64,000 nucleotides of DNA from assembly GCF_037975245.1 (NCBI RefSeq), contig NC_092568.1, forward strand, positions 13,789,501-13,853,500. The letters are read 5' to 3'. Shown piece after piece: positions 36,098 to 48,300 of the stretch. Made by a program: the position numbers and the translations under genes. Numbering within the stretch: the stretch's first letter is position 1; each line of letters starts with the position of its first letter. This DNA comes from Apostichopus japonicus. Taxonomy: Eukaryota; Echinodermata; Holothuroidea; Aspidochirotida; Stichopodidae. The notes under the pieces were generated by a model, which was not told where the DNA came from, ran no database searches, and saw only the letters and a program-made list of their open reading frames with translations.

Positions 36098-36547
36098 CAG
36101 GGATGAGACTGAGCCGGGGAAAAAAAATCTGAAATTGATAGATCGGCGTCCTGGGGGAGGGGTTTAAGGGGAGGGGGTGTCCCCCTCCCCTTTAGAATTT
36201 TTTTGTCAGGTAAAGAGGGCTTAAATGCAAAATGGTGGACTCTAGATGGAATCTATCACATCACGTAACTCGCCAAAAAATTGTGGAATTTCTGCTTGTA
36301 TAATTTATCCATTAGCTTTTTTGAACCAAAAAAAGGCTTTTTTGCTTGCTTTGTGCTACTTGATTCCACCACTGGTCAAATTCGGTGTTCCTTCCCTTCA
36401 CAGTCCAGCATGTTCGGCAAAAAAAAAAAAAAAAAAAATTAAGTAAAATAAAAAAAATAATAAAAAACGCGAATTACGAGAAAAAACGCGAAAATGAAAA
36501 AAAAAAAAATCTGAAATCCGCGTTTCCGCGGAAGAGTCTCATGCCTG
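36098..36547. mobile_element. CAGGGATG-type inverted-repeat element, copy 1
   Basis: A 450-bp insertion in satellite. The left end CAGGGATGAGACT and the right end read in reverse, CAGGCATGAGACT, match at 12 of 13 bases. It is flanked by the direct repeat ATACTA (36092-36097 and 36548-36553). Inside are a GGGGGTGTCCCCC palindrome and long A-rich tracts near 36,420-36,510. There is no coding capacity, so it is non-autonomous. It shares its interior GGGGGAGGGGTTTAAGGG segment with the element at 55,423. Confidence 0.75.
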
Positions 36548-36614
36548 ATACTAGATTAATATTGCTAACAACTGTGTTGAGGTGATCTAGTGCACTATCC
36601 ATACTAGATTAATA
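36548..36614. repeat. Satellite remnant at array edge
   Basis: A little more than one degenerate monomer (ATACTAGATTAATATTGC ... CATACTAGATTAATA) ends the array. Beyond 36,614 the sequence is non-satellite. Confidence 0.9.
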
Positions 36615-39600
36615 GCACAGATCATGTGGTTCATTCTCACATCATCTCTGCTCACCTAACTGACACAAGAAATGTCAGGTCCTGTGTATACTCAGCAAAG
36701 TGGATCCACTTATCTCCATTTGAGACTTCTGGCTTTGACCTCTGGGAAGAACAGGTTTCTTTTACTCATTGAAGTTGATCCATACATGAAGTAAGAACTT
36801 TATCCAAGCATTGCTTTGAGTTAGCCTGTTAATTAGGTTTCAGACATGAACAAAATATTTGACCACTAACAAAAATATGGCTATTGTATCACTCTGTTGG
36901 ACCCGAATACCAAGCATATAACTACAAGAAACTTTGTTGTTGAATTTATCAAGCTTACAAGGATATCAAAATTTGTTGACCTCAAATTGAACTGAATTGA
37001 ATTGGAAAAACGGGACTTTTCTACACACTAAGGTTGGATCAATATGCCAAGTATGAAGCAAGTCCAAACCTTGCATTGGAGTTAAAAAATTGTTTAACGA
37101 ACTCCATATTTGGTATGTGGATCCACCTATTGTGAGTACAAGAACACTAGTTTTTTGTGAAGGTCATGGGGTCCATAAAGGTCAAAAGTATGAAAACCTT
37201 GTAAGCACTTCCAAGTCCAAAAGTAAAGGTTTGTGGATATGATTCTTGTATTCACATTGGTGAATCCTCATACAAATATCCATCATGTACTTTTTCAGTT
37301 ATAATTACAATGCAAAGTATCACATTCATACGCATACACGAATGCTCATAACTTCCTTTTTGATTCCCTCGCCGAAGGCAAAAGGAATCTATCGATGTTG
37401 ATGGGGAGTGTGTGAAGCTTTGGCTTGCAAACACTGTAACTCAAAAATTGAAGTTTGAGTGGACTCCATATTTGGTATGTGGATCCACCTTAGTGAGTAC
37501 AAGAACCCTATACTTTTTGTTAAAGTCATTGGTCATGTGAAGTCACCAACACTAAATTCAAAAGTAATGTTGGTATGTGGAATCCTTTACTTCATTGTGA
37601 GGTCAACAGTGGTCAAGTCCAAAAACCTTGTAAAATCTAACTCCAAATGTGAGATGAAGTGCATACTTGCTATGTGGATCCACCTTAGTAAGTACAAGAA
37701 CCCTATCATCAAAGTCTGAAATCTTTGTAAACATGACAACTCCAAAATTTAAGCTGCAATTAAAATACTAGTTCTCCGATGCCATTTTTTTGTTTTGGTT
37801 AACATGGAAGGGCTTGGTAAATTTGGTCAATATACAATATATCTGATCTGATCTTCCACAATACATGCAGTTATCCAGGAAATGAAATCTTCAAAGAGTT
37901 GATACTCAACACAAGAATGTTGTGTGATTTAAACACGTTCAGGTGACCGTTTATCAGTTTTCAAGGAGTCAACAGGTTATGGCCACGAAATTGGCCAAGC
38001 TAATAATAGCTATTCTCATTGATATATACATGATGACTGGATTTGGCAGTAACTTTCAGTGTATAAAAAATGTCATGTAGCTTTCATCCATTAATAACAA
38101 TTGTTCTCTTATGATCTCACTTAAAATGAAAAATAAGCTGTACTGTTTTTATTTGTTTGCAAGGTGTCACATACACATACAGACAACATGTTGAATGATG
38201 AAAGGATAACATTAGGCAGCTGTTTAATCTTGATACCTTATAGTCCAAGCAAAACAAAAAACTTGAGGGCTAATAGTGTTCAAATAGCTATTTAAGTGGT
38301 CAAGACATTCACCTTTAAAATATGTTTATATTCTGCAATGCTTCTTGAAGGCTTCATACATGCCAGGTGCTCAGTGCAGGCCATAATCCACGGTTTTATA
38401 AATTCTAATAACTCAATCCAACTTGTTCTTTAAATTTCACATAGACAACCTAGTTTTGTTTATTTGTCCTTTAAATAATTTCACTTAGCTGTTTGGAATA
38501 TGTAAAAAATGCACACTAACTACATTTAATATAAGGACAACTACACTTATGTACGACAGGAAAGTAAAGCTTTTGAAGGAAAATGTGCAAAGATGACAAA
38601 CTACCTACAGTGATATCTAAGAGCATTGAAGGGATTTATTTGACAAATTTAAGTCACCTTTAGACATCTGAATCTTCATTCAGTACCCTGTCCGCTAAAA
38701 ACGAGGTATTGAGATGAGGTTTCCTGTGTGCCTGTTGTGGGTAATTTTTATTAATCTTTTACAGTTATCCATAAATTTGGTAATACCTGTCAAGTAAAAA
38801 TAAAAAGAAACTCCATAGTCCTTATTTGTCATATATTTGAGTATCAATTCATTGCTCCCAAAATACAACATAAGTTCAAACACCAAATACAATATAAGTT
38901 CCCAAAAAATAAGGCAAAAGATGGATATGGGCTGAACTAAAAGTGAAAGACTAACAACAGATAATGGAGGGGGAACCACAAAAGCTTTGCACATACAATC
39001 ACATTGAGAAAAAAATCACACCTAGCAATATTTCTTATTCAGAACTATAGTAGCACCTAATTTTACCATTAGGAAACTGATATATATATATACCTCACTT
39101 CCGTGGATACCCCCTTCTAAAAGAGCCCTTTGTTCCAAGTAAACCCTTCCCTTCTGGCTCGGTCACCTGCTTCTTCCTGCCCAGAAACAATTCATTTCCT
39201 AGGAATGTCCTCCCCTTGCCTCATTAGTAGGCGAGGTTACTCTAAAACAAAGAGATTTTGTTGCTAGTTAACCAACCTTGACTATGCCAATGTAGTGAGA
39301 GAATGTTTTGTTTCCCTTTGTTATCCCTTACATGTCTTGCCCCTTGTGGCATGTGGGTGGGGTATATGTTGCTTGTCCCAAGATTGATTAATGGGGGAGG
39401 AAGTAGACCCTTCCTAGCATCTCTTTGTTTCCAAACTCACTCTCATGAACATCTGAGTTGCATGCCATGGTGCAAGAATCGTAGAGAAGACCCGAAGGTT
39501 TTATTTCATACTTAACAGGAACTATATGTGCGTAGCCTAAATGTTCTGGTTTTGAGGGGATGACAAATACTGCTATGGCTCAGAGCTAGACAGATACTGA

Positions 39601-40601
39601 CCAACTGTATAGACGTCGGAAGGCCCCCAGTCAACACCTTGGTGAGGGTGTACTGTAATTAAATTGTACCTGTAGAATAATGTGCATGGTCCTTACCATT
39701 ATTGAGCTAGTATCATGTTGTATGTAGTGCAAATATGCAATACACTAGAAATATATTTAGCCAGGGGGCTGCCTGAGCTAAATGTCTGGACTGTACTTTT
39801 TCTCTGTTGTTTAAAGCAACACTACTATTCAGCTAGGTGAGCGACCTATGCAGAGCACGAACCCTAGGGGCTTTTGAGGAAATACACTCTTGGTAATCTC
39901 ATATGAGACCACAATTTGAGGTTACATTGTGCATTAGGAACTGAAATTGATACCATAAACAGGTTGTTATATACCATAAATTGCCATAAATACCATACCA
40001 TGAAATACCATAAATTGCAGACACTAGATGTATTAGATAGCTTACTATAAACAAAGGATACAGTATTTACTTTGTAGGGGCCAGACAATTAGCGATTAAT
40101 TAACATTAAGTTAACTATAATCAACAATAAAATTATCTGAAAATATAATGATCAAGGAAAATGTTAAATGATCACAGAAACTTATTTCCTGATAATGGAG
40201 GATCTAGGTTTATAATATTGTGAGAATGCTTTAAGGTTTTGGTAAGTTTCCTACTTGTTGGTGTGGTATGTTCCCATATCTGCATTCCACTACATAATAG
40301 CTTAACAAAACAATGAACAGGTTCATCCTCTGCAGGAATGAATTCATGTTACTTTCAACCAGTTTCTAAGTGCCATCGTTTATAAAGAAGGGGCCTTCAA
40401 TAAGTGTAAGTAATAAAGCTCCTCTATTAATGAAGCTCTATAATGATGCTCCTATATCTGCTGGTTAGGATGGTTCTCAATTCTTTCAACGGTGCAGTTT
40501 TCCGAATTAGAGGTCAGAGATCATATGTAACTTGCTGCTTCCAAGACTTCATTCCATTGGCTCGAGATTTCCCACAGGGCTCAATATACTTCACTCTGCA
40601 C
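36615..40601. other. Intergenic and presumed 3' UTR region
   Basis: No convincing coding frame. From about 36,930 to 37,735 it holds several reverse-oriented fragments of the dispersed repeat typical of the introns to the right (GGATCCACCTTAGTGAGTAC, and a GATTCC...GGAATC hairpin at 37,365-37,389). The 3' UTR of the gene to the right must start at 40,601 and run leftwards. A reverse-strand AATAAA (plus TTTATT) is present at 39,500-39,505, but its use cannot be judged. The rest is unassigned AT-rich DNA. Confidence 0.6.
36930..37735 (-). repeat. Dispersed DR-motif repeat, inverted fragments
   Basis: Repeated GGTATGTGGATCCACC and GAGTACAAGAACCCTAT segments are the reverse complement of the AGGGTTCTTGTACTCACTAA...GGATCCACATACC core seen in plus orientation across the gene's introns. 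Three to four partial copies are present. Confidence 0.6.
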
Positions 40602-40622
40602 TCAGTTCTTCCATTTGGTGCT
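40602..40622 (-). CDS. VIPAS39: VIPAS39 terminal coding exon (7 codons)
   Basis: After a good acceptor (ACTTTACTTCACAG), the codons for STKWKN and TGA complete the protein in phase 0. The final KWKN resembles the end of known family members (RWKN), which supports this distant exon, 2,795 bp downstream of the previous one. The same exon presumably continues left as 3' UTR. Confidence 0.82.
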   Translation of the reverse strand, partial: STKWKN

Positions 40623-43600
40623 CTGTGAAGTAAAGTTAGTAAAATCAGAGAAGCACATACAAATTTCTTACTTTAAGCAAACAGGTCATCAAAGGCAAAC
40701 CAAACTAATAATCTTCTTGTTTCAGGATGTTAAATTATAATACTTCATATGCTTGAAAAGACTGGTTTAACATCACACAAGGAAGAAAGCGATCACAATT
40801 ATGAATTTTTCAAATTTACTTATGCATGAGATTTACACTAACAAAGTGATTGTGTCACACAGGTTTACCTCCTTGTTACTTGTTCTGAAAAGGAAAAATC
40901 ATACTGTGTGCAGGGTACTTTAATTATACACAAAGGTGACTGCTGTCCAAGCTCATAAAGTTCAGTTGACCTCACTTTCTTTGTTTAGTAACTGAGGTCA
41001 GAAATATGTCACTTTCACACATTAAATGGACCTGTATTCATTGCAGAAAATCTCTTTGGAAAATATTTCAGTTCCTTATTTGGCTGAGGAATTCCTCATA
41101 CCCCTATGTTGTATATCTAACAACATGTTGTATATCTACCCACATCAATATTATACATCAGACCATGAAATTCATACAAAGGGAGTATGGCTTGAAAAGG
41201 TATATTCCAGAGGTGTATTGTAAGGTGTCATAGTGATCTGCCATTTATGTACATTGTGTTTGGCTAGTTCCGTGATTTTTTTTCAATGTTCGGTCCGGAG
41301 TTTTGTGCACCTGTTACCCGACAGGGATATGATAACGGGTACCCAGTTCTGATTTTTTCCTACCCGACTCAGGCCTAATCAATTAGCTGTGTTAATGTGT
41401 TAGCATCTATTAGCTGTGTTATCTATGAGTTAGCTGTGCTATCTAAATATGTTAGTATATATGTTAGCTGTACTATTTGTAATATGTCAGTATCTGTTAG
41501 CTGTGCTATCTTTATGTTAGCATATATGTTTAAGCATGTTAAATTGATACGTAATAGCGAAATAGCCGGACAAGAGTGTAGACCCCACGTAAGCTGCAGC
41601 ACTCTGTAGCTATTATAGAGTGCTAACATACACAATGAATTACAACGAATTACACGGTCTACCTATCCAAACATACACATCAGAACAATGAATTACACGG
41701 TCTACATATCCAAACATACACATCAGAACAATGAATTACACGGTCTACATATCCAAACATACACATCAGAATAATGAATTACACGGTCTACCTATCCAAA
41801 TATACACATCAGAACAATGAATTACACGGTCTACATATCCAAACATTCACATCAGAACAATGAATTACACGGTCTACATATCCAAACATACACATCAGAA
41901 CAATGAATTACACGGTCTACCTATCCAAACATACACATCAGAACAATGAATTACACGGTCTACATATCCAAACATACACATCAGAACAATAAATAACACA
42001 GTCATATATCTCTGAAATCAGTTACTAGTGAAAAAATTGTTTTAGCCCCACAAACGGAAGTCACCCAAAGAGTTTGAGTCCCATAAAAAGGCTTGTATCC
42101 TGACCTACTTTACTAGCAAAGTTGTAAAGATGCGATCGTACCACTGCCTATACTGTGTGAATGCTTACACATTATATAGGGTAGATGGCCCTGCAGGGCC
42201 CTATGTTCTTTGTTGGCTGGGGCGGCACGCCAGGCCCTCTGTTTTCACCTGCCCTTTCAACCAAGTCTTCCATACTCGCCATTACTTGGTAGTAGCTCCA
42301 TGTTTTGACCTTGCAGTGATTCCAAAAACCAACTCTTCAATCATCCCCGTACCTACAGTGTGCATATCTCTCTCTAAATTCGACACAGTTCACTGTACTA
42401 CTGCATAAACATGGCCTGTTCAAAATTGGGAGTTCAAACAACACATGCGCAAATCCTCAAACCTGAACCAACATTTAGCCTGGGTGCTTTGCTTTGTTTG
42501 CAAACAACCAGCTCCACGAAAATTAGAGTCGGGCTATGTAAATAACTGTTTACGCAATGTCAAACTTCAATGGCCACTTTTGACAATGCATGAAGTACAG
42601 TCGTTTTCACATGAACGTAATGCCAAAAAATTGACTAAGCACATGGTCAAAGACACCGTGAAAAAGTTTGCAACAAAGAAACTACTGTGGTATGAATGCA
42701 CATTTTACATTAGCAACTATCAATGCAGAGAGCACACGCATACTGTGAGATGAAAAATCCTTTCTAGTGTCAGATATGCAGCTTCCCACAAACTTTTAAC
42801 AATTGTCAACAAGGTCTGGAGGCTTTGACCTCATATGACCTGTGATCTCTACATTAAAAGTAGGATAGGATTCTTGTACTCACTAAGGTGGATCCCCATA
42901 CCAAGTATGAAGTACATGCAACCTTTACCCTTTAGTTATCCTGTTAACAAAGTGTTAAAACAAGAAATGGAGCACTAGTAACCTCTCTCCCATATAGTGG
43001 GACTTCCAGTCACTTCTGGTCACCCTACCATCAGTGAATGCCCCCATAGTGGTACTTCCAGTTACTTCTGGTCACCCTACCATCAGTGAATGACCCCATA
43101 GTGGTACTTCCAGTTACTTCTGGTCACCCTACCATCAGTGAATGCCCCCATAGTGGTACTTCCAGTCACTTCTGGTCACCCTACCATTGGTGAATGCCTG
43201 ACACTCACTGCTCTGTAACATAAATGCTACCATGACAACCATTCCTATGATGACCGGAATTGCCATAGTAGGCTTAAATGATTAACCGACAACAAAACCT
43301 CACGGCTTCCTTATTGGAGGGATAAGATAACAATCCAATCTGTGAAATTTATTCTAATGTACATCATGGATAACCTTCGAAACTGATGTATCTGCCTTAC
43401 AAATTTTGATTACTCACCGAATTTCTCAGAACTGCTTCTAGGCGTGTCTGTGCAAGTTGATCTTTAGTTCTGTCCTGATATTGGACCAATCTCTGGCGAT
43501 CCTTAAGATCACAAAGTGCATCGATTATTACCATATGACATTGGTATCGGTTAGCAAGCACTAACCGTATCTCTACATCCTCCACCAATCGGAGATATTT

Positions 43601-45222
43601 ATCCACAATCTGTGAAAATATGGCAGAATCCAGCAATTTAGGCAAGTGTGCTCAAGAGTGGTGCAAGAATGTTGGATCACTTTGCAGTTAAGTTAAGACA
43701 CTATACATGGAACACTTTTACCTGAGGCCTCTTATCATTTGAGACTTTGAACCCTCCCCCATTCCTCCTTTGTTCTCATTAGATGTATGAATGTAAAAAT
43801 AGTGACCTTACTAGTAAAAGAGAACAATCATATTATTCATTAAATAAAAAACCTGCCATTTTCAAAACAGCTTACATCAATTGGAGCATTCATTCCAGCC
43901 AAGATTTCAACCACTTTTTCAAATTTCATAGGGGCCTTGAATTTGGCCTTCCCTCTCCAATTCTGAAAATCAAAGAAAAGAAAAGGCAATAAAAACCAGA
44001 ATGTCACGTGACTTCATTATTCCTTGCCAATATGAGAATAAACTTTAGATACAAGATTGCTAACGATCTGAATTGCTGAGCAGAAATGGCAAGTCTTGCA
44101 GAATTGAGTAATGCGTACCTATGCAAAGAGGGTCGAAGGTCAAGCAAACTTCACTTCTGCATAATTAGACTTATTCTGACTGTAACCAACAATTGACCTT
44201 GAATGACCTTTGATCTCCATGAAAAACACTAGGAATCATCTGCTCACCAAGGTCTACCAACATACCAAGTTTAAAGTTCAAGCAACTTTTACTTTATTGA
44301 GATATAGTGTTTACAAGTTATCAGCCTTTGACCTCTGGTGACCCCAAATGACCATTGACCTCCATGAAAAATAGGGATCATCTGCTCAACCAGGGCTATC
44401 ATCAGTGTAAGTTTAAGTATTTTTACTTCTTGAGATACCGTGTTTACAAGGTTTTCAGCCTTTGACCTCTGGTGATCTCAAATGACCTTTGATGGAAAAC
44501 ATCTACTTACTAAGGGCTACCCACATACTTTTACTTCTTGAGATATCGTGTTTACGAGCCAAAGTGTCAAATACACACGCACACACAGCATTGCATAGAT
44601 TCCTTCGGCAAGGAATAAAAATTGATCACTGTTAACATAGAGTTATGGACTCCTTACTTGGTATGTCGATGCCCTCAGTAAGGTCTTGGCTGCCATTTTC
44701 ATTAGAGGAATCATTGAGGTCCCCAGTTGCCAAAAATAAATATTGAACGTCTTACAGCAAGCTTCCTCTAAAATTACAGCATTGATGAATCTCATAATTG
44801 GGTGATATTAACCCTTCATAATTAAAAGCTTTCAAGTAGTTTGGTGGAGTTTAAAGGTCATTTAAGACCAACAGTAGTCAAAAACTGAAACCTTATCTCA
44901 TACTTAATAATGATGTACACCCCTTATTGCCTCTTAATGAGTTGTTGTATGCTATCCTTAGAGGTTATTTGAGGTAAGCAATATCAAAAATCTTAAAACT
45001 TTGTAAACAAGTCAACTCAATATTAACATCCAGTTTTGGTGTATCTCATACTTAACATGTAGATGCCTCTTAATGAGTTTCTTTGCTTCCTTGGTGTTTT
45101 GTGGCATTCAAAGGTCATTTGAGGTCTGCAATGGTCAAATCTGCAAACATTGTACAGGCTATTCAATCCACTTCAGTTTCAGTGTTTATGAATCACATAG
45201 TTCAAATATATATATATATATG

Positions 45223-45312
<90 letters not shown>

Positions 45313-48300
45313 GAATGTGTAGCCAGTGGTATGACAGATACTACATTTAATACAGCAGAATCCCTGTAATTAGGAGTGACACAAAAGTCCAGGTTTCAAT
45401 TTCTACCTTCGACTGATGAGTCCCAAAAGGACAAAACCAATCTGTGAAGTGTAAATTGTCTGGTGTGTTGATAGATATAATAGATATATATATTAATATA
45501 TAATTTCTCAAATAAGGGAATGGACACAATATCAAGTAAGTTCTATATAATTCTTAGTTTGCTTACCTTTGCTGTAAACAGAGTTTCTATGCTGTCCCAG
45601 TCTTTGATCGTTGACCTAGCTCTTAGGGCAGTGTACAAGTATTGTTTATCTGTCAACTTGAAGTCTCTCTTGAATACCTGTGGACTGCTGTAAGATGTCT
45701 AAAGGAAAACATAACATCAATGTTAGTTACTTAATGATCACATTAATCTCATATCTCATATTTATCTTATTATATTAAGGTAGCAATTGCATAGTTATAA
45801 AGCATAAGTACACACACTCATAACATTGTATAAGTGTTCCTGTACTTCACTTTCCAAGATGTAATAAACGAAAGGCACAAATGTCACAAAGATTTTGACT
45901 ATTATGTTCATTCGGAGATAACAACACAGATGTTTTTGCCAATTGCCTTCCTGATCTCTTGCCACTCAACTGTCACACTATGAACAAGGTTTTTAAGTCT
46001 TGGCAATTACTGACTTCAATGATTTGCAATGCTCTTCCACTAATGCATTTTACCTTTGCAATAATCATGAATACAAAGTTTTCAGACTCCGATCTGTTGA
46101 CAGGGTCCTTGTTATCACCAAGGGTGATTGATACATCAAGTATGAAAAAACTTATATTGCCATTATGACATTTACAAGTTTTTCAAACTTTGAGCCCTTG
46201 CTGATCTCAAATAACATTCCACCTACCAGTATTTGTAGGGTTCACGTAATATACTTTGGATGTACATACTAAGTAAGAGCTCATCCAAGCTTTACTTTGC
46301 AATTATGGTGTGTATAAAGTTTTCAAATGATATTTGACCTCCAAAGTTTCAATAGGTTCTTGTCAGTGCTACAGTCAAGTACATTTATTCGATTCTGCTG
46401 GGGTAGAGACGCATAAATATAGTACTATTATAGAGTAATGCATTAGAATGCCAAAGGGTAATTATGCAAATTATGCAGCTTCCTGCCATTACATCAGTTT
46501 GACATAACTTGTTTTATTCAAGTACTGATAAACTAATCGTCATAACTTGCAAGTACCAAATATCCTAATGAAGGAAAACAATGCATTTATCACTGAAAAT
46601 ATTCAATACTCTAGGGTATCAAAGATGCACCAGAGATTTGTTATAGTATATCTGAAACAACCATCTAACCTCTGATTGTACTGCCAAATCCTAATAATGC
46701 ACAGTCTTAACAGCATACGCTGATACAACAATGCCTCACTGTAATGCTGGTATCACAAAAACTTCAGAATCCTTGGTATAACACCAGGAAAGCAAACTAA
46801 ACTATGAGAATACTTCAAACATATCCACTTAACAAAATTTAGATATTCTATTGAAGTTGAGTTGTCAATGTCACATGACACTGACCATTGTGAAAACTTT
46901 TTCTAGCCATGGTTAGATATCTGTACCAAATATTACATCAGAAACAAAGTTTGAAAACAAATATTCACCAGACATTTGTACTCAAGCAGTGACTTAAGGA
47001 TGTACTTAATACTGAACTGACTTATTCTTCCAACTAAATGCTCTTTAAACTTAGATATAACCTATAAAGAAAAGGTCTTTTACCTCAGGATCAAAGTAGT
47101 GATATAAACAGCAATAAAACAGTGTTGTAATGAGAGGCTGAAAGTACAATGAAGCTTTCCTTGGATTCTCCTTGAATGGGGACTTCTCCTCATGCTGAAG
47201 TCTTGCATCTTCTGGCTAGATAACCAAAACAGATCAACAAGCTTAGTGATTCCTTGCCACATTTTATATAAAAACATCTAATGTAACTCCACACACAAGA
47301 TGTTTTGTGTATTGACAATTCCTGACAGCAAGGTTCATTCACCAGTGTGGAACTACATACCAAGAGTAAAGTCCGTTCATATTTCACTTTGGAATTATTG
47401 TGCCAAAAAAGATCGTCAGACTTGATGTCTGTTAACTTTAGACCTATACTGTAAGCCAATATGGTCCTGCACTCACTAAGGTGGATCTACATATCATGTG
47501 TTATGTTCATCAAAGCTTTCATTTTAGGAGTTTGATCTCTGTTGCTCCTGTGGCATGCACATAAATGAATGTAGGTTTCTTTTATCCACTAGGCTGGATC
47601 TAAATAGGATTTCAAGCAACCGCCAAGGTTATTCCACTAATATCAAACTACACATCAAGTTCATTCATGCTTCACTTTAGGAGGCAGCTTGCTTACAAGG
47701 TTTGTAGAATTCTGTTTACCACAAATGATAGTAGGATTCTTGTAATCACTACTGTACATCTACATACAATGTGTGGAGTTCATCGAAGCTTTACATCTGG
47801 AGTTACCTTACTAATTAAACATGTTTTCAGAGTTTGATCTCTGTTGATGTTTGTCCTCCAAAGAAAACAGTGTTCTTGTTCGCACTACAGCAGATGTACA
47901 AGCATAGTACAAAATTCACAGAAGAGGTAGTTTTGTAGTAATTCAAGGTTTAGGAAGTTTGTAGGACTTTTCCTATGCTGACCACAAGTGACCTTTGAAC
48001 TCCATCAACTTCAGACTTCTTAATGTACATACCAACTAGGAAGTTCAACCAGAATAAATTTTTATTTATCATGTTTACAAGGTTTTCAAACTTTGACTTC
48101 TGTTGACCTTCAAATTCCACAAATTGAAACAGTTTTTTTTTTGTACTTTCCAGGTGGATCTGAATACCATGTATGAAGAACAACCAAGCTGTACTTTTTG
48201 AGGTAACATTATACAAGCAGGTTCACACCTTCACAGCATGCACAACACAGGTTATTAGCATGCCTTGTTGAGTTGCCCTAGAGTAAGCAACAGCTTACCT

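Noticed and set aside
38695-38994. 99-codon minus-strand frame downstream of the gene
   Set aside because: Hydrophobic AT-rich translation without motif. A further gene here is not supported.
45073-45369. Ile/Tyr repeat frames
   Set aside because: Produced by the (TA)n microsatellite.
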